Shown here piece by piece: positions 7,342 through 15,541 of a DNA stretch of 64,000 nt. The notes beneath the pieces were generated by a model, which was given only the letters and a program-made list of their open reading frames with translations, searched no databases and was not told the origin of the DNA. The first letter of the stretch is position 1; every line of letters starts with the position of its first letter. The DNA is taken from NCBI RefSeq assembly GCF_006007885.1, contig NZ_VCRO01000004.1:124001-188000 (forward strand), given 5' to 3'. The translations under genes and the position numbers were made by a program. This DNA comes from Alteribacter natronophilus (GTDB lineage Bacteria > Bacillota > Bacilli > Bacillales > Salisediminibacteriaceae).

Positions 7342-8535
7342 ATGGGTGAAATGCAGGCAACCTGGAAATTAAAAGGAATGTTATTTTTTATACATTCGGC
7401 AATGACAATTCTCGTAAGCTACCTTCCGGTTTATTTTCAGCACCTGGGTCTTGCGGGTTCCCAAATTGGGATTCTGCTGGCGGTAGGGCCGCTTGCATCT
7501 ATCATGTCCCAGCCGTTCTGGGGGTTTATGAGTGATAAATGGCAAACCGTAAAGCGGGTTTTGCTGAGCTGTCTTATAGGAGGATTAATTACCGGCTTTG
7601 TTGTATTTCAGATGACCGCTTTTCTGTGGATTATGCTGCTTTTATTTTTCTTCTTTGTATTTATGGCTCCGGCTGGAGGGCTTGGCGATAGTCTTGCCCA
7701 GAAAGTATCCTACCAGCGCGGGGTTTCTTTTGGGAGCATCCGTATGTGGGGATCCCTCGGTTTTGGGACTTCTTCCCTTCTTGCCGGTTTTCTTCTTGTG
7801 AGAATCGGAATCGAAAATATCTATTTTATATTTGCTTTTTTACTTTTAATAGCAATATTTTTCTGTACCAGGGCACCGGATAGTGAACCGGCCAAAAAGA
7901 AGGCAAGCCTCAAGGAGGCGTTAAAGCTGGGGAAAAATCCTTTACTGGGCTTCTTTTTGCTGATGATTTTCTTCATTAGTCTGACTCACAGGGTTAACGA
8001 CTCTTTCCTCGGACTGTACATCGTGGAACTTGGAGGGAGCGAATCCCTTATTGGGACTGCATGGTTTATAGGCGTAATTACGGAAGCAGTCGTCTTTGGC
8101 ATGAGTGCTTTCTGGCTTCGCCGTTTTCACCCGCTTACCTTTATCAGCATTGCTGCTTTCGTATACGTTGTAAGGTGGCTGCTGCTGATGATGGCAAACA
8201 GTCCGGCAGATGTCCTGTTTATTCAGGTACTCCACGGTCTGGCTTTTGGACTGTTTTATTTAACTGCTTTCCAGTTTATCGCACGGCTCGTGCCGGAAGA
8301 GCTGGAATCTACCGGTCACCTGCTTTTTATAAGTGTATTTTTTGGCGTTTCCGGGGTGATTGGCTCTCTTGCGGGGGGAATGATTATTGATTTATTTGAC
8401 TTCAGAACCTTATATCTAGCCATGTTTTATTTTGCCATTGCAGGATTGGGTGCCTCGTTTATTTACAGGCGTTTTTATTTCAGGAGCGATCAGGGTAAAG
8501 CTGAACAAAAGACAGCAGCCGGGCTGGAACAGTAA
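7342..8535 (+). CDS. MFS transporter (MFS_1_like / YwbF-like)
   Basis: 397 residues with about twelve hydrophobic segments. The N-terminal SYLPVYFQHLGLAGSQIG and FWGFMSDKWQTVKRV sequence (the loop 2-3 motif) places it in the LacY-like MFS_1_like group, together with YwbF and 3-phenylpropionate-type permeases. The substrate is unknown. ATG at 7342 lies just after GGGGAGAAAGG; the upstream open frame to 7144 crosses the preceding terminator and is not used. No neighbour suggests a pathway. Confidence 0.8.
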   Translation: MGEMQATWKLKGMLFFIHSAMTILVSYLPVYFQHLGLAGSQIGILLAVGPLASIMSQPFWGFMSDKWQTVKRVLLSCLIGGLITGFVVFQMTAFLWIMLLLFFFFVFMAPAGGLGDSLAQKVSYQRGVSFGSIRMWGSLGFGTSSLLAGFLLVRIGIENIYFIFAFLLLIAIFFCTRAPDSEPAKKKASLKEALKLGKNPLLGFFLLMIFFISLTHRVNDSFLGLYIVELGGSESLIGTAWFIGVITEAVVFGMSAFWLRRFHPLTFISIAAFVYVVRWLLLMMANSPADVLFIQVLHGLAFGLFYLTAFQFIARLVPEELESTGHLLFISVFFGVSGVIGSLAGGMIIDLFDFRTLYLAMFYFAIAGLGASFIYRRFYFRSDQGKAEQKTAAGLEQ

Positions 8536-8553
8536 CCGGTTTGTCGGGGAAAA

Positions 8554-8592
8554 AGCAAAACAGGGGTGCCGCATTTTGAGCGGCACCCCTGT
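8554..8592 (-). terminator. Hairpin terminator, mainly for azoR
   Basis: ACAGGGGTGCCGC at 8560 and GCGGCACCCCTGT at 8580 pair perfectly over 13 bases. On the minus strand the stem is followed by TTTTGCTTTTT. On the plus strand there is no T run. Confidence 0.75.
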
Positions 8593-8616
8593 CTGGTCTG
8601 CTGCACGGAGTGTGTT

Positions 8617-9243
8617 TTAAAATTCCTTCGCTGTGTCAGCGGCTTTCTGTACACCCTGTGCAATGATTTCGTCTGTTTTGTCAGGGAACTGGTTGTGACC
8701 CTCAACGATCACTTTCGTAATATCTTCGATGCCCCAGAACCCGAGCATGTTGCTCATATAGTTTACGGCCATCTCGGCAGCCTGTGCCGGACCTTCGGAG
8801 TACACGCCTCCACGGGCGTTGAGCAGCGCCACTTTTTTACCGCCGAGAAGCCCTTCAGGACCTTCAGCCGTGTAGCGGAACATTTTGCCCGCCTGCGCCA
8901 GGTAGTCCATGTACGTGTGGAGAGCAGCCGGTACCGTGAAGTTCCAGAGCGGGAACGCGAAGACTACTTTGTCCGCTTCGAGGAACGGGTTCAGGTAGCT
9001 TTCCACGAATTCCGCGTCTTTTTCCTCTTCGGCAGTCAGCTCCATGCCCTGGCCTTTTTTGAACATTGCAGTGATTTTATCGTTGCCGTAGTAAGGAAGA
9101 TTTTCCTCGAACAGGTCGATCTCCGTGATCTCGTCCTGCGGGTTAGCCTCTCTATAGCTGTCCGTGAACGACTTGTAGAGCTTCACGCTCACTGCCTGTT
9201 CGATCGGACGGTTGTTTGCTTTTACGAAAAGTACTTTTGCCAT
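8617..9243 (-). CDS. azoR: FMN-dependent NADH-azoreductase
   Basis: 208 residues, the usual length for AzoR. The N-terminal KVLFVKANNRP and the FAFPLWNFTVPAALHTYMDYL segment form the FMN-binding flavodoxin-like fold; LLNARGGVYSEGPAQ is typical of the family. These enzymes reduce azo dyes and quinones with NADH, and in Bacillus the paralogues protect against thiol-reactive quinones. ATG at 9243 follows GGAGG. The marR gene lies immediately upstream on the same strand and palindromes sit in the 100-base gap, implying MarR-type control. Confidence 0.9.
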   Translation of the reverse strand: MAKVLFVKANNRPIEQAVSVKLYKSFTDSYREANPQDEITEIDLFEENLPYYGNDKITAMFKKGQGMELTAEEEKDAEFVESYLNPFLEADKVVFAFPLWNFTVPAALHTYMDYLAQAGKMFRYTAEGPEGLLGGKKVALLNARGGVYSEGPAQAAEMAVNYMSNMLGFWGIEDITKVIVEGHNQFPDKTDEIIAQGVQKAADTAKEF

Positions 9244-9280
9244 GGTGAATACCTCCAGAGATGTTGTTTTGTATAAAAAT

Positions 9281-9328
9281 GGTTGTTTATACAACCTTTA
9301 GATCTGGTTCAGGTTGCTGTAGCAACCT
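9281..9328. promoter_or_regulatory. Candidate MarR operators upstream of azoR
   Basis: Two inverted repeats: GGTTGT-TTAT-ACAACC at 9281-9296 and AGGTTGCT-GT-AGCAACCT at 9311-9328. Both share the GTTG...CAAC core and lie between marR and azoR, where an azoreductase repressor would bind. Confidence 0.55.
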
Positions 9329-9343
9329 CTGTAACGCAGAATT

Positions 9344-9775
9344 CTACAGCTGTGCTTCTGCGTTGGCTTTCATTTTCAAAAGCAGGCGCTCCAGTTCCGC
9401 CAGCTCCTCGTCTGTGATCCCCTCTGTGACTGATTCGTTGAATTTCTCGGCTACGGGAATCACTTTTTCCCCAAGCTCGCGGCCCTCGTCCGTGAGAAAG
9501 ACTTTAACAGAACGCCGGTCCTCGGTGCAATGAACACGCCTCACGAATCCCTTTTTCTCAAGATTCGATGCCATCCGGGCGATGTTGGTCTTGTCCTTGT
9601 CCAGCGCGTCAACGAGCTGGTGCTGGGACTGGCCGTCCTTTTCCCAGAGAAGCATCATGATCAGGTTCTGCTCCGGCGCCAGGTTGTACGGCGCGAGCTT
9701 GGCCTTGATGAGACTCGTCATCATCAGATCCGCCTTATGCACTTTTATACTGATATAGTCTTTAAACGGGAGCAT
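9344..9775 (-). CDS. MarR family transcriptional regulator
   Basis: 143 residues with a winged helix: LSQ-like helices around QHQLVDALDKDKTNIARMASNLEKKG, then the wing RRVHCTEDRRSVKVFLT, and long terminal helices for dimerisation. It lies directly upstream of azoR on the same strand and is its likely repressor, in the way that small MarR/DUF24 proteins respond to quinones. There is no obvious redox-sensing cysteine near the N-terminus; one Cys is in the wing. A related imperfect palindrome lies in its own promoter region at 9803-9820. Confidence 0.85.
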   Translation of the reverse strand: MLPFKDYISIKVHKADLMMTSLIKAKLAPYNLAPEQNLIMMLLWEKDGQSQHQLVDALDKDKTNIARMASNLEKKGFVRRVHCTEDRRSVKVFLTDEGRELGEKVIPVAEKFNESVTEGITDEELAELERLLLKMKANAEAQL

Positions 9776-9802
9776 CGGTGGATCAGTCCTTTTGTGAAAA
9801 AA

Positions 9803-9820
9803 TAGTTGCTATGGCTACTA
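9803..9820. promoter_or_regulatory. Imperfect palindrome upstream of marR
   Basis: TAGTTGC-TATG-GCTACTA, similar in core to the palindromes before azoR; suggests autoregulation of the MarR protein. Confidence 0.35.
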
Positions 9821-9888
9821 AATCAACAGTTTCCATTGTAACGAGCCGGAGATTCTCTGTCAACTGGAGTGTATCTGGTTAATTATGG

Positions 9889-9917
9889 TTGACAAAATGT
9901 TAACTATTATTTACATT
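9889..9917 (+). promoter_or_regulatory. Sigma-A promoter of the XRE/membrane protein pair
   Basis: TTGACA at 9889-9894, a 17-base spacer and TACATT at 9912-9917. TGTTAA and TTAACA flank the -10 region and could form an operator. Confidence 0.65.
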
Positions 9918-9959
9918 AAGCATAGGATAATTAACATAGGGATCAGAAAGGAGCGGGAG

Positions 9960-10169
9960 ATGCTCAGAAATCGCGTAAAGGAGCTTCGGGCGCGCCACGG
10001 GTTTTCCCAGTCGGAACTGGCAAAACGGGCGGGCGTCACCCGGCAGACGATCGGCTTTATTGAAAAAGGGGAGTTTTCCCCATCCATTACACTGTCACTG
10101 CGTCTGGCAAAACATCTGAAAGTAAACATCGATGAGCTGTTCTGGCTCGAAGGGGAGGATGAAGAATGA
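9960..10169 (+). CDS. Small XRE family regulator
   Basis: A 69-residue helix-turn-helix protein (RNRVKELRARHGFSQSELA, then TRQTIGFIEKGEFSPS) typical of the compact Cro/CI-like regulators that pair with a membrane protein in Firmicutes. ATG at 9960 follows AAAGGAGCGGGAG; earlier starts in frame have no ribosome binding site. The stop overlaps the next gene's start by four bases (ATGA), so the two are translationally coupled. It probably represses its own operon; a signal is not known. Confidence 0.85.
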   Translation: MLRNRVKELRARHGFSQSELAKRAGVTRQTIGFIEKGEFSPSITLSLRLAKHLKVNIDELFWLEGEDEE

Positions 10170-10669
10170 ACAAAAAGGATTTCCGGGTCCGGGTGCCGCT
10201 ATGGAACATCGCAATATTTGCCGCACTGGCATTTTGGGCGTACGGCGGGGTGTACGCCGTTGACATGATGTGGAACGGGATTGAGGTCACTGTGGAAAAC
10301 GGGGAAGCTTCCGTCCTGTGGAACATGCCGGCACTTGCTGCAGCCTTTGGCGGAATGGCCCTGCTGCTCATTGTTGTTACGGCATACTTCATTCAGGTGA
10401 TCAGGCATAACCGCAGGAATCCTGAAAAAAAGCTCGGCGCCATCTACTTTTTCAAGCCGGTTGAACTGCTGGAGGATGACGAAATGGTTAGTCAGATCAC
10501 CAACCGTGCTGCAAAAAAAGTGTACGCGTTTTACACGTCGCTGCTGCCACTGCTCGTTCTGCTCATGCTGTTTCCCCTTCCCAGGTACACCTTTATTCTG
10601 ATCGTCTGCTTAGGTATTATGGCGCACAATGCCATCATTTATCGGGAGATGCGCAGGTTTGTTTCATAG
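10166..10669 (+). CDS. Membrane protein co-transcribed with XRE regulator
   Basis: 167 residues with four hydrophobic segments: two in the N-terminal half, the second (ALLLIVVTAYFIQVI) before a basic loop, and a pair near the C-terminus (FYTSLLPLLVLLMLF and YTFILIVCLGIMA). The start overlaps the stop of the XRE gene. I do not recognise the family. The arrangement resembles XRE-plus-membrane-protein pairs whose membrane partner may sense envelope or drug stress, which is inference from context only. Confidence 0.65.
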   Translation: MNKKDFRVRVPLWNIAIFAALAFWAYGGVYAVDMMWNGIEVTVENGEASVLWNMPALAAAFGGMALLLIVVTAYFIQVIRHNRRNPEKKLGAIYFFKPVELLEDDEMVSQITNRAAKKVYAFYTSLLPLLVLLMLFPLPRYTFILIVCLGIMAHNAIIYREMRRFVS

Positions 10670-10856
10670 GAAAATAGAAGCAATCGTGTCTGATTTTAAG
10701 GTTAGGAGGGGAAATCCCCATCCTCCTGTCGAAAGTAATAGCCAGGGATAACAAAAGGGATTTTTTCTCAGTTTAAATAACTGAATTGTGAATCTTTCAT
10801 CATGCTTCATTCGTCTATATAAACAGAGGAACTACAGACCGGAGGGAGAGAGACGG

Positions 10857-11279
10857 GTGCAGAAGAAACAGGTATGGATCATGGGTGCTGCTGTGCTGCT
10901 TTTCGGTGGTATTGCCGGTGTGTTTTTTGCAGTGAATGCCATGTCCAAGGGAGAAGTGGCGGCGGTTGAAATTTCGGAACTGGACCGCCTTGGGAACCAC
11001 GAAGTCATGAGAACGGTGGAAAGTGGAGAGCAGATCGAGAGGATTGTCCATGCGGTGCATTCAACCAGCGAATTGGATGGCGTCGTTGACTTTACCGGCG
11101 GGGACTACAAAATCGCTCTCATTTATGATGACGAAGTACGGGAGTGCTATCATGTCTGGCTCAACGAATACACCACTTCCGGGGCAGTGATGAACGTGGA
11201 ACAGGGGAATGCCCTTTATGAACTATCCGAAACGAAAACAGAGGAATTAAAGGAGCTTCTACTGGACGGCGGTCTCTAG
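10857..11279 (+). CDS. YhfM-like membrane-anchored protein
   Basis: 140 residues: an N-terminal membrane anchor (VWIMGAAVLLFGGIAGVFF) and an outer domain in which DYKIALIYDDE, CYHVWLNE and GAVMNVEQGNALYELS recall the domain of B. subtilis YhfM. The function is unknown. GTG at 10857 has GGAGGGAG at 8 bases; an upstream ATG frame at 10788 has no such signal. The resemblance rests on remembered motif spacing and is moderate. Confidence 0.5.
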   Translation: MQKKQVWIMGAAVLLFGGIAGVFFAVNAMSKGEVAAVEISELDRLGNHEVMRTVESGEQIERIVHAVHSTSELDGVVDFTGGDYKIALIYDDEVRECYHVWLNEYTTSGAVMNVEQGNALYELSETKTEELKELLLDGGL

Positions 11280-11384
11280 TACCCGCCCGGCCACTTCAGA
11301 CCAGGGTCTTAGAATAAATCATTCCCGGCCTCCGTGAGGGAAAGCGGCTTTAACGGTACGCTTTCCTTAAAGGAGGTTTTTGGC

Positions 11385-11846
11385 ATGATTAAAGGTTTGT
11401 ACGAAGCACATCTGCCGGTCAGAAGCCTGGAGCATTCCGTGACATTTTACAAAGGGCTGGGCCTTACATACAGTCATTCGGTGGAAGACAGGCTCGCGTT
11501 CTTATGGATCGAGGAGGGGAAAAGCTGGCTCGGTCTGTGGGATTCGGAAAACGTGGAGCTTCCCTATCACCCGTCAACCCGCCATATCGCATTTGAAGTG
11601 ACACTGCCTGACCTGAAGAAGGCGGTGGAGTGGCTCTTGGGACTGGGGCACGAACCAAGGGAGGTGTTCGGCTTTGAACCGGTCGAGCCGTTTGTGATTG
11701 CCGGAGAGGCATCGGCACACGCAAAAATTCATTTTAATGACCCGGACGGAAATAGTCTGGAGCTGATCTGCCGAGTTCCAAATCCCCTTCAACTGGAAGG
11801 CATGATGTACTTGAGCGAATGGGAGCAGGTGAACAGCGGTGTATAA
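11385..11846 (+). CDS. VOC superfamily protein (glyoxalase/bleomycin-resistance type)
   Basis: 153 residues. The start GLYEAHLPVRSLEHSVTFYKGLG and the end IHFNDPDGNSLELI are the paired beta-alpha-beta signatures of vicinal oxygen chelate proteins; likely metal ligands are the His near residue 8, a central His in TRHIAFEV and the Glu in LELI. ATG at 11385 has AAAGGAGG upstream. The gene overlaps the following MFS exporter by eight bases, which suggests a shared role in resistance or detoxification. The substrate is unknown. Confidence 0.85.
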   Translation: MIKGLYEAHLPVRSLEHSVTFYKGLGLTYSHSVEDRLAFLWIEEGKSWLGLWDSENVELPYHPSTRHIAFEVTLPDLKKAVEWLLGLGHEPREVFGFEPVEPFVIAGEASAHAKIHFNDPDGNSLELICRVPNPLQLEGMMYLSEWEQVNSGV

Positions 11847-13080
11847 GCGGGTTCTGAAAAACCGTAATGTCCGCATTTATCTCGCCGGAGCAGGCATCTC
11901 CCGGATGGGAAACGTGGTGGCCGGCATGGCGTTTCTCTTTCTGGCCTACGAACTGACCGGCTCGGCTGTTCTTACAACGGGCATCGCCGCTGCACAGGCG
12001 CTTCCCTATCTGTTTTTCGGCCTTATCGGAGGTGCGGTTGCCGACAGGGCGGATAAAAAGAGGCTTATGATTGCCATGGACCTGCTTCGTGTCCCGCTCG
12101 TTTTGTCACTCGTGGTGTTTTACCAGCTCGATCTGCTGGGTTACGGCGGCCTTGTGGCAGCAGCGTTTGCCCTCCAGACGTGCGGCTGTTTTTATAACCC
12201 GGCGTACCGGGCTGTCCTGCCGCTCATCACCGCGGAAGAGGAACGCACCACCGTTAACGGCCTGTACGATTCGGTGACCCGGGGCGTCCAGGTGGGAGGG
12301 CCGGTCATCAGCGTCGTGCTTTTAACTTTTGCCGAGACGATTCACTTTTTTACATTTGATGCGATTACATACGTCATCAGCGCTGCGCTCATTTTCCGGC
12401 TGAGCTGGCGGGAGCCCGTCAGGAATGTTGAGGAAAAAACAGAAAGCATTTTCAGTTCGCTTGCGGAATTTTTCCGCTGGGTGAAAAGACAGCGGGAGGC
12501 TCGTACGCTTTTTCTTGTAACGTTTGTGATGGTGTTTTTCAACACATGGGTATGGCAGGTTGGTCTGCTGATGCTCATGACAGAGACGACGGTTCGGGCA
12601 GAGGAGTGGTACAGCGGGCTGATGGGCTGGTTCGGGGCCGGTGTCATCACGGCGAACCTGCTCGTTCCGTTCATCTGGAAGCGGATGAGCCTTGGATTAT
12701 ACCTGGCAGGTTCTGCAGTGTGGGGTGCAGGAATTCTTGTAATTGGGCTGGGTACGGCACTTCCGGTCTATTTTATCGGCGCAGGGATCGTGGCGCTTGG
12801 GCTGCCGGTTGCAGGTCTTGCACGGGTTTATCTGCTTCAGACGCTTGTACCGGCAGGGATGCTCGGGCGCGGGTTCAGTTTTAACGCGGTGCTTCTGTAT
12901 GGGTCGAACGTGATTTCCCTTGGCGTTTACGGTGTGCTGGCTCTCGCTTTTCCGTTGAAAGTACTGTTTGTTTTCAGCGGTTCAGTGATGATCCTTGCAG
13001 CATGTGGGGGGCTCCTGCTGGAGAGGAAACGAAGAGGCATACAGTTACAGGAAGGAGCGTTCTATGAGAATAATAGATGA
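11839..13080 (+). CDS. MFS exporter (EntS/Mef-like)
   Basis: 413 residues, about twelve membrane segments, starting RVLKNRNVRIYLAGAGISRMG with the loop motif GGAVADRADKKR. This pattern is that of the MFS_3 group (EntS, macrolide efflux Mef and relatives), which export hydrophobic compounds. The start is GTG at 11839, inside the end of the VOC gene, and the stop lies inside the PNPOx-like gene, so all three are translated as one operon. The substrate is not predictable. Confidence 0.8.
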   Translation: MYKRVLKNRNVRIYLAGAGISRMGNVVAGMAFLFLAYELTGSAVLTTGIAAAQALPYLFFGLIGGAVADRADKKRLMIAMDLLRVPLVLSLVVFYQLDLLGYGGLVAAAFALQTCGCFYNPAYRAVLPLITAEEERTTVNGLYDSVTRGVQVGGPVISVVLLTFAETIHFFTFDAITYVISAALIFRLSWREPVRNVEEKTESIFSSLAEFFRWVKRQREARTLFLVTFVMVFFNTWVWQVGLLMLMTETTVRAEEWYSGLMGWFGAGVITANLLVPFIWKRMSLGLYLAGSAVWGAGILVIGLGTALPVYFIGAGIVALGLPVAGLARVYLLQTLVPAGMLGRGFSFNAVLLYGSNVISLGVYGVLALAFPLKVLFVFSGSVMILAACGGLLLERKRRGIQLQEGAFYENNR

Positions 13081-13516
13081 AAGAGATCATTCCAGGCGTT
13101 TGCTTGAAGAGGTGCTTGCACGACCGCTTTTTGCCCATCTGTCGACCCTTCATGAGAACGTTCCCCGGGAGTCGCCGGTGTGGTTTTTGTGGGAGGACCG
13201 GTGCCTCTGGATCGTCGGGAACTATAAATGGGATTCTTTTCCGAAGCGCATTGAAAAAGAACCTGCATGCGCTGTTGGGATCGTGGATTTTAACCCTGAA
13301 ACGGGCCTCGTTCAGCATGTGGGCTTTCGGGGGCGGGCTTTTCTTGAGCCTCAGGAGGCTTCACGTGTCGAGCGTCTGTTCAATCGTTACATGGGTGAAA
13401 AAGAACGGTGGGACCCGCGGTTTCAAAAAGTTCTGGGGGACCGGGACTGGGTGTTTGTCCGGTTTGAGCCGGAAACTGCTGTGGTGAGGGATCAGTCATA
13501 CAGCGTTGGGGAGTGA
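13064..13516 (+). CDS. Pyridoxamine 5'-phosphate oxidase family protein
   Basis: 150 residues with a split-barrel flavin-binding pattern: LARPLFAHLSTLHENVPRES, then PVWFLWEDRCLWIVGNY and later GFRGRAFLEP. Members bind FMN or F420 and often reduce or bind toxic small molecules. The start at 13064 follows AAGGAGCG and lies 17 bases inside the MFS gene, making a VOC-MFS-PNPOx operon. The exact reaction is unknown. Confidence 0.8.
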   Translation: MRIIDERDHSRRLLEEVLARPLFAHLSTLHENVPRESPVWFLWEDRCLWIVGNYKWDSFPKRIEKEPACAVGIVDFNPETGLVQHVGFRGRAFLEPQEASRVERLFNRYMGEKERWDPRFQKVLGDRDWVFVRFEPETAVVRDQSYSVGE

Positions 13517-13571
13517 AGTGTGCGTGTCATAGGGAAATGCACTGTCAAAATAGCAGAAGGGGATTTATGTA

Positions 13572-13835
13572 TTATTTGTAAACATCTCCTCTGTTACCTG
13601 CAGTGATAATATAAATAACCAGCTCTTCCTCAATAACTTCATAAAGAATTCTGATTTTACCAATCCGAAGGCGAAATACGCCGTTTGTTCCTTTGAGGTA
13701 CTTAATATCGAGGGTCGTAGTGGCAAATGGGGCTTCCGCAAGGGTGAGAAGAGTGTTTTCAATTCGTGTTTTCAGAGGCCTGTCCTGCTTCTTAATAAAT
13801 TTGGCAGCATGTTTGGAATAAAGAAGTTTATACAT
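13572..13835 (-). CDS. RelE/ParE-family toxin
   Basis: 87 residues. The sequence KLLYSKHAAKFIKKQDRPLKTRI, then LKGTNGVFRLRIGKIRILYEV and a C-terminal AGNRGDVYK match the RelE/ParE toxin fold (mRNA interferase or gyrase poison). The start at 13835 lies eight bases inside the upstream antitoxin gene, the normal order for type II modules. The typical RelE catalytic Arg and C-terminal Tyr are present (RLRIGKIR and DVYK). Whether it is an RNase or gyrase poison cannot be told. Confidence 0.85.
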   Translation of the reverse strand: MYKLLYSKHAAKFIKKQDRPLKTRIENTLLTLAEAPFATTTLDIKYLKGTNGVFRLRIGKIRILYEVIEEELVIYIITAGNRGDVYK

Positions 13836-14067
13836 CCTTGTCTTCTCCAAAGACATCGTCATGAGTGCAGAAATTCCCTTTTCCGTACTCCTTTCTTGCC
13901 TCGTGGATTAAGTCAAGTTCCTTCTGATCAGGGTCGTCAACTGGATGGGAGTTCTTGTCCTGTTTCTGCTGAAGTTTCTTTATACTTGCGACTGCATCGG
14001 CGAGCTGCTCGTCTTCAAGTTTATCAATCATACGGTGAGCCAGTCTGCGCAGGTCATTGATCGCCAA
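13828..14067 (-). CDS. Antitoxin partner of the RelE/ParE toxin
   Basis: 79 residues, helical and charged, with LRRLAHRMIDKLEDEQLADAV at the N-terminus and a C-terminal acidic tail ending DDVFGEDKDV. It lacks an evident ribbon-helix-helix or HTH, and may bind DNA through its N-terminal helices. The start is TTG at 14067, with GGAGGTGAAGG 6-10 bases upstream. Overlap of eight bases with the toxin couples their translation. Confidence 0.75.
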   Translation of the reverse strand: MAINDLRRLAHRMIDKLEDEQLADAVASIKKLQQKQDKNSHPVDDPDQKELDLIHEARKEYGKGNFCTHDDVFGEDKDV

Positions 14068-14178
14068 TATTCCTTCACCTCCAGAATTTCGGGTTATTTA
14101 TATTATATGCTGTTTTCCGGTGAAGTTCTATAAAAAACAGAACGGACCGGGGTGAAGTCTTTTAAAGAAGGAGGAAAT

Positions 14179-14841
14179 ATGAAAAGTATATTTGAAGAAT
14201 ACACAGCCGGTTTTCAGCTTACGGGAGATACAGTGAGGGATACCGTTACTTTTTTAAAGCATAACGGTTTTCTCGATACAGCCGAACATTCCATGAGAGT
14301 CGCAGAAGAGACGGTCAGGATTGCAAAAATGTATCAGGGCAACGAAGAAGCAGCAGAAGCAGCCGGTTATCTCCATGATATCAGCGTGGTCATACCGAAC
14401 CGGGAACGTGCGCCAGTTGCAGAGAGACTCGGCCTCGAAGTTCTCGACGCCGAGAGACAGTTTCCTCTCATTATCCATCAGAAGATTTCCAGGTACATGG
14501 CCAGAGAGATTTTCAACGTGGATGACGAGGAAATCCTGAGTGCCATCGAGTGCCATACAACTCTCAAAAAGAACGCTTCACAGACGGATAAAATCGTATT
14601 TACTGCCGACAAAGTCGAGTGGGACCAGCCCCATAAAGCCCCTTATCTGGATGAGGTGAAAAAGGGGCTGGCTGTGTCGGTGGACCGGGCCGCTTTCGCT
14701 TATCTTGATTACATGTGGCAGCGGAGAAAGCAGCTGAGGGTGGTGCACCCCTGGCTTGAGGAGGCGCACAGTGAGCTGGCTGGGACGGTTTTTCTGCAGA
14801 GGGGGAGGGGGAATGATTGTGAGCTCAGTTGGAAATGGTGA
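14179..14841 (+). CDS. HD-domain phosphohydrolase (YqeK-like)
   Basis: 220 residues. The HD motif set is visible: HSMRVAEE (first His), LHDIS (HD pair) and a distal IECHTTL and VFTADKVEWD (Asp). This resembles the YqeK family, which hydrolyses bis(5'-nucleosyl)-tetraphosphates, including Ap4A, in Firmicutes. YqeK normally lies in the nadD-yqeK-rsfS cluster; here it is alone, so this copy may be a paralogue with another substrate. ATG at 14179 follows AAGGAGGAAAT. Confidence 0.7.
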   Translation: MKSIFEEYTAGFQLTGDTVRDTVTFLKHNGFLDTAEHSMRVAEETVRIAKMYQGNEEAAEAAGYLHDISVVIPNRERAPVAERLGLEVLDAERQFPLIIHQKISRYMAREIFNVDDEEILSAIECHTTLKKNASQTDKIVFTADKVEWDQPHKAPYLDEVKKGLAVSVDRAAFAYLDYMWQRRKQLRVVHPWLEEAHSELAGTVFLQRGRGNDCELSWKW

Positions 14842-14901
14842 AAGGTGGTGCGTGATAAACTGTCAGTAATTTCAAAATTCGGACGTGGAGGAAGAGGACT
14901 T

Positions 14902-15096
14902 ATGAAAAAGAACCGGTCTTTGCTCGCAGGGCTTCTGGTGGGGCTGGCCGCTGCGGGCGGTTTTTACGCCGCAAATGAGCGGCTGGATTACAGACTGGGG
15001 ACCGGCTTCTTTTTTACTGCTTTTGCAGTAAATTTTGCCGCTGGCTCCCTGGCTTCGAAGTTCTTCATGAATTTTGGCAGAATAAACGAAAGTTAA
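14902..15096 (+). CDS. Small hypothetical membrane protein
   Basis: 64 residues with two hydrophobic segments (SLLAGLLVGLAAAGGFYA and GFFFTAFAVNFAAGSLAS) on either side of a short polar loop. ATG at 14902 lies after GGAAGAGG. No family is recognised. It lies 10 bases before fosB and may be co-transcribed with it. Confidence 0.55.
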   Translation: MKKNRSLLAGLLVGLAAAGGFYAANERLDYRLGTGFFFTAFAVNFAAGSLASKFFMNFGRINES

Positions 15097-15106
15097 GGTG
15101 ATGATC

Positions 15107-15529
15107 ATGCAGGTAACCGGAATCAGTCATCTCTGCTTTTCCGTCTCTGATCTCGAGCGTTCCGTGGAATTTTACCGGGAGGTCTTTGGCGCCAAACTGC
15201 TTGTGAAGGGGCGGAGTACGGCTTATTTTGACCTCGGCGGCATGTGGCTTGCCCTTAACGAGGAAAAAGACGTGCCGCGGCGGGGAGCGGGCGAAACCTA
15301 CACACATACAGCATTTTCCGTAAATGAGGATGAATTTGCTGAGACGCTTCTGAAACTTGAGGAGCTGAACGTGAACATACTCCCGGGGCGGGAGCGGTCT
15401 GAACAGGACGGCCGTTCTGTTTATTTCACCGATCCGGACGGGCACATGTTCGAGTTTCACACCGGAACCCTTGAGCAGCGTCTCGACTACTACCGGCGGG
15501 AGACGCCGCATATGACTTTTTACGAATAG
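15107..15529 (+). CDS. fosB: Metallothiol transferase FosB (fosfomycin resistance)
   Basis: 140 residues, the normal FosB length. Start ISHLCFSVSDLERSVEFY, then LLVKGRSTAYFDL, YTHTAFSV, NVNILPGRER and YFTDPDGHMFEFHTGTL are all FosB signatures. Metal ligands correspond to His8, His67 and Glu116. FosB opens the fosfomycin epoxide by adding bacillithiol, using Mn or Mg, in the cytoplasm. The ATG at 15107 is chosen because it matches the family N-terminus and has AAGGTGAT upstream. A TehB-like methyltransferase gene follows 12 bases later. Confidence 0.9.
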   Translation: MQVTGISHLCFSVSDLERSVEFYREVFGAKLLVKGRSTAYFDLGGMWLALNEEKDVPRRGAGETYTHTAFSVNEDEFAETLLKLEELNVNILPGRERSEQDGRSVYFTDPDGHMFEFHTGTLEQRLDYYRRETPHMTFYE

Positions 15530-15541
15530 GGAGTTTTTAGA

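Noticed and set aside
13517-13571. Additional small gene between PNPOx-like gene and toxin gene
   Set aside because: No start with a ribosome binding site in the 55 bases.
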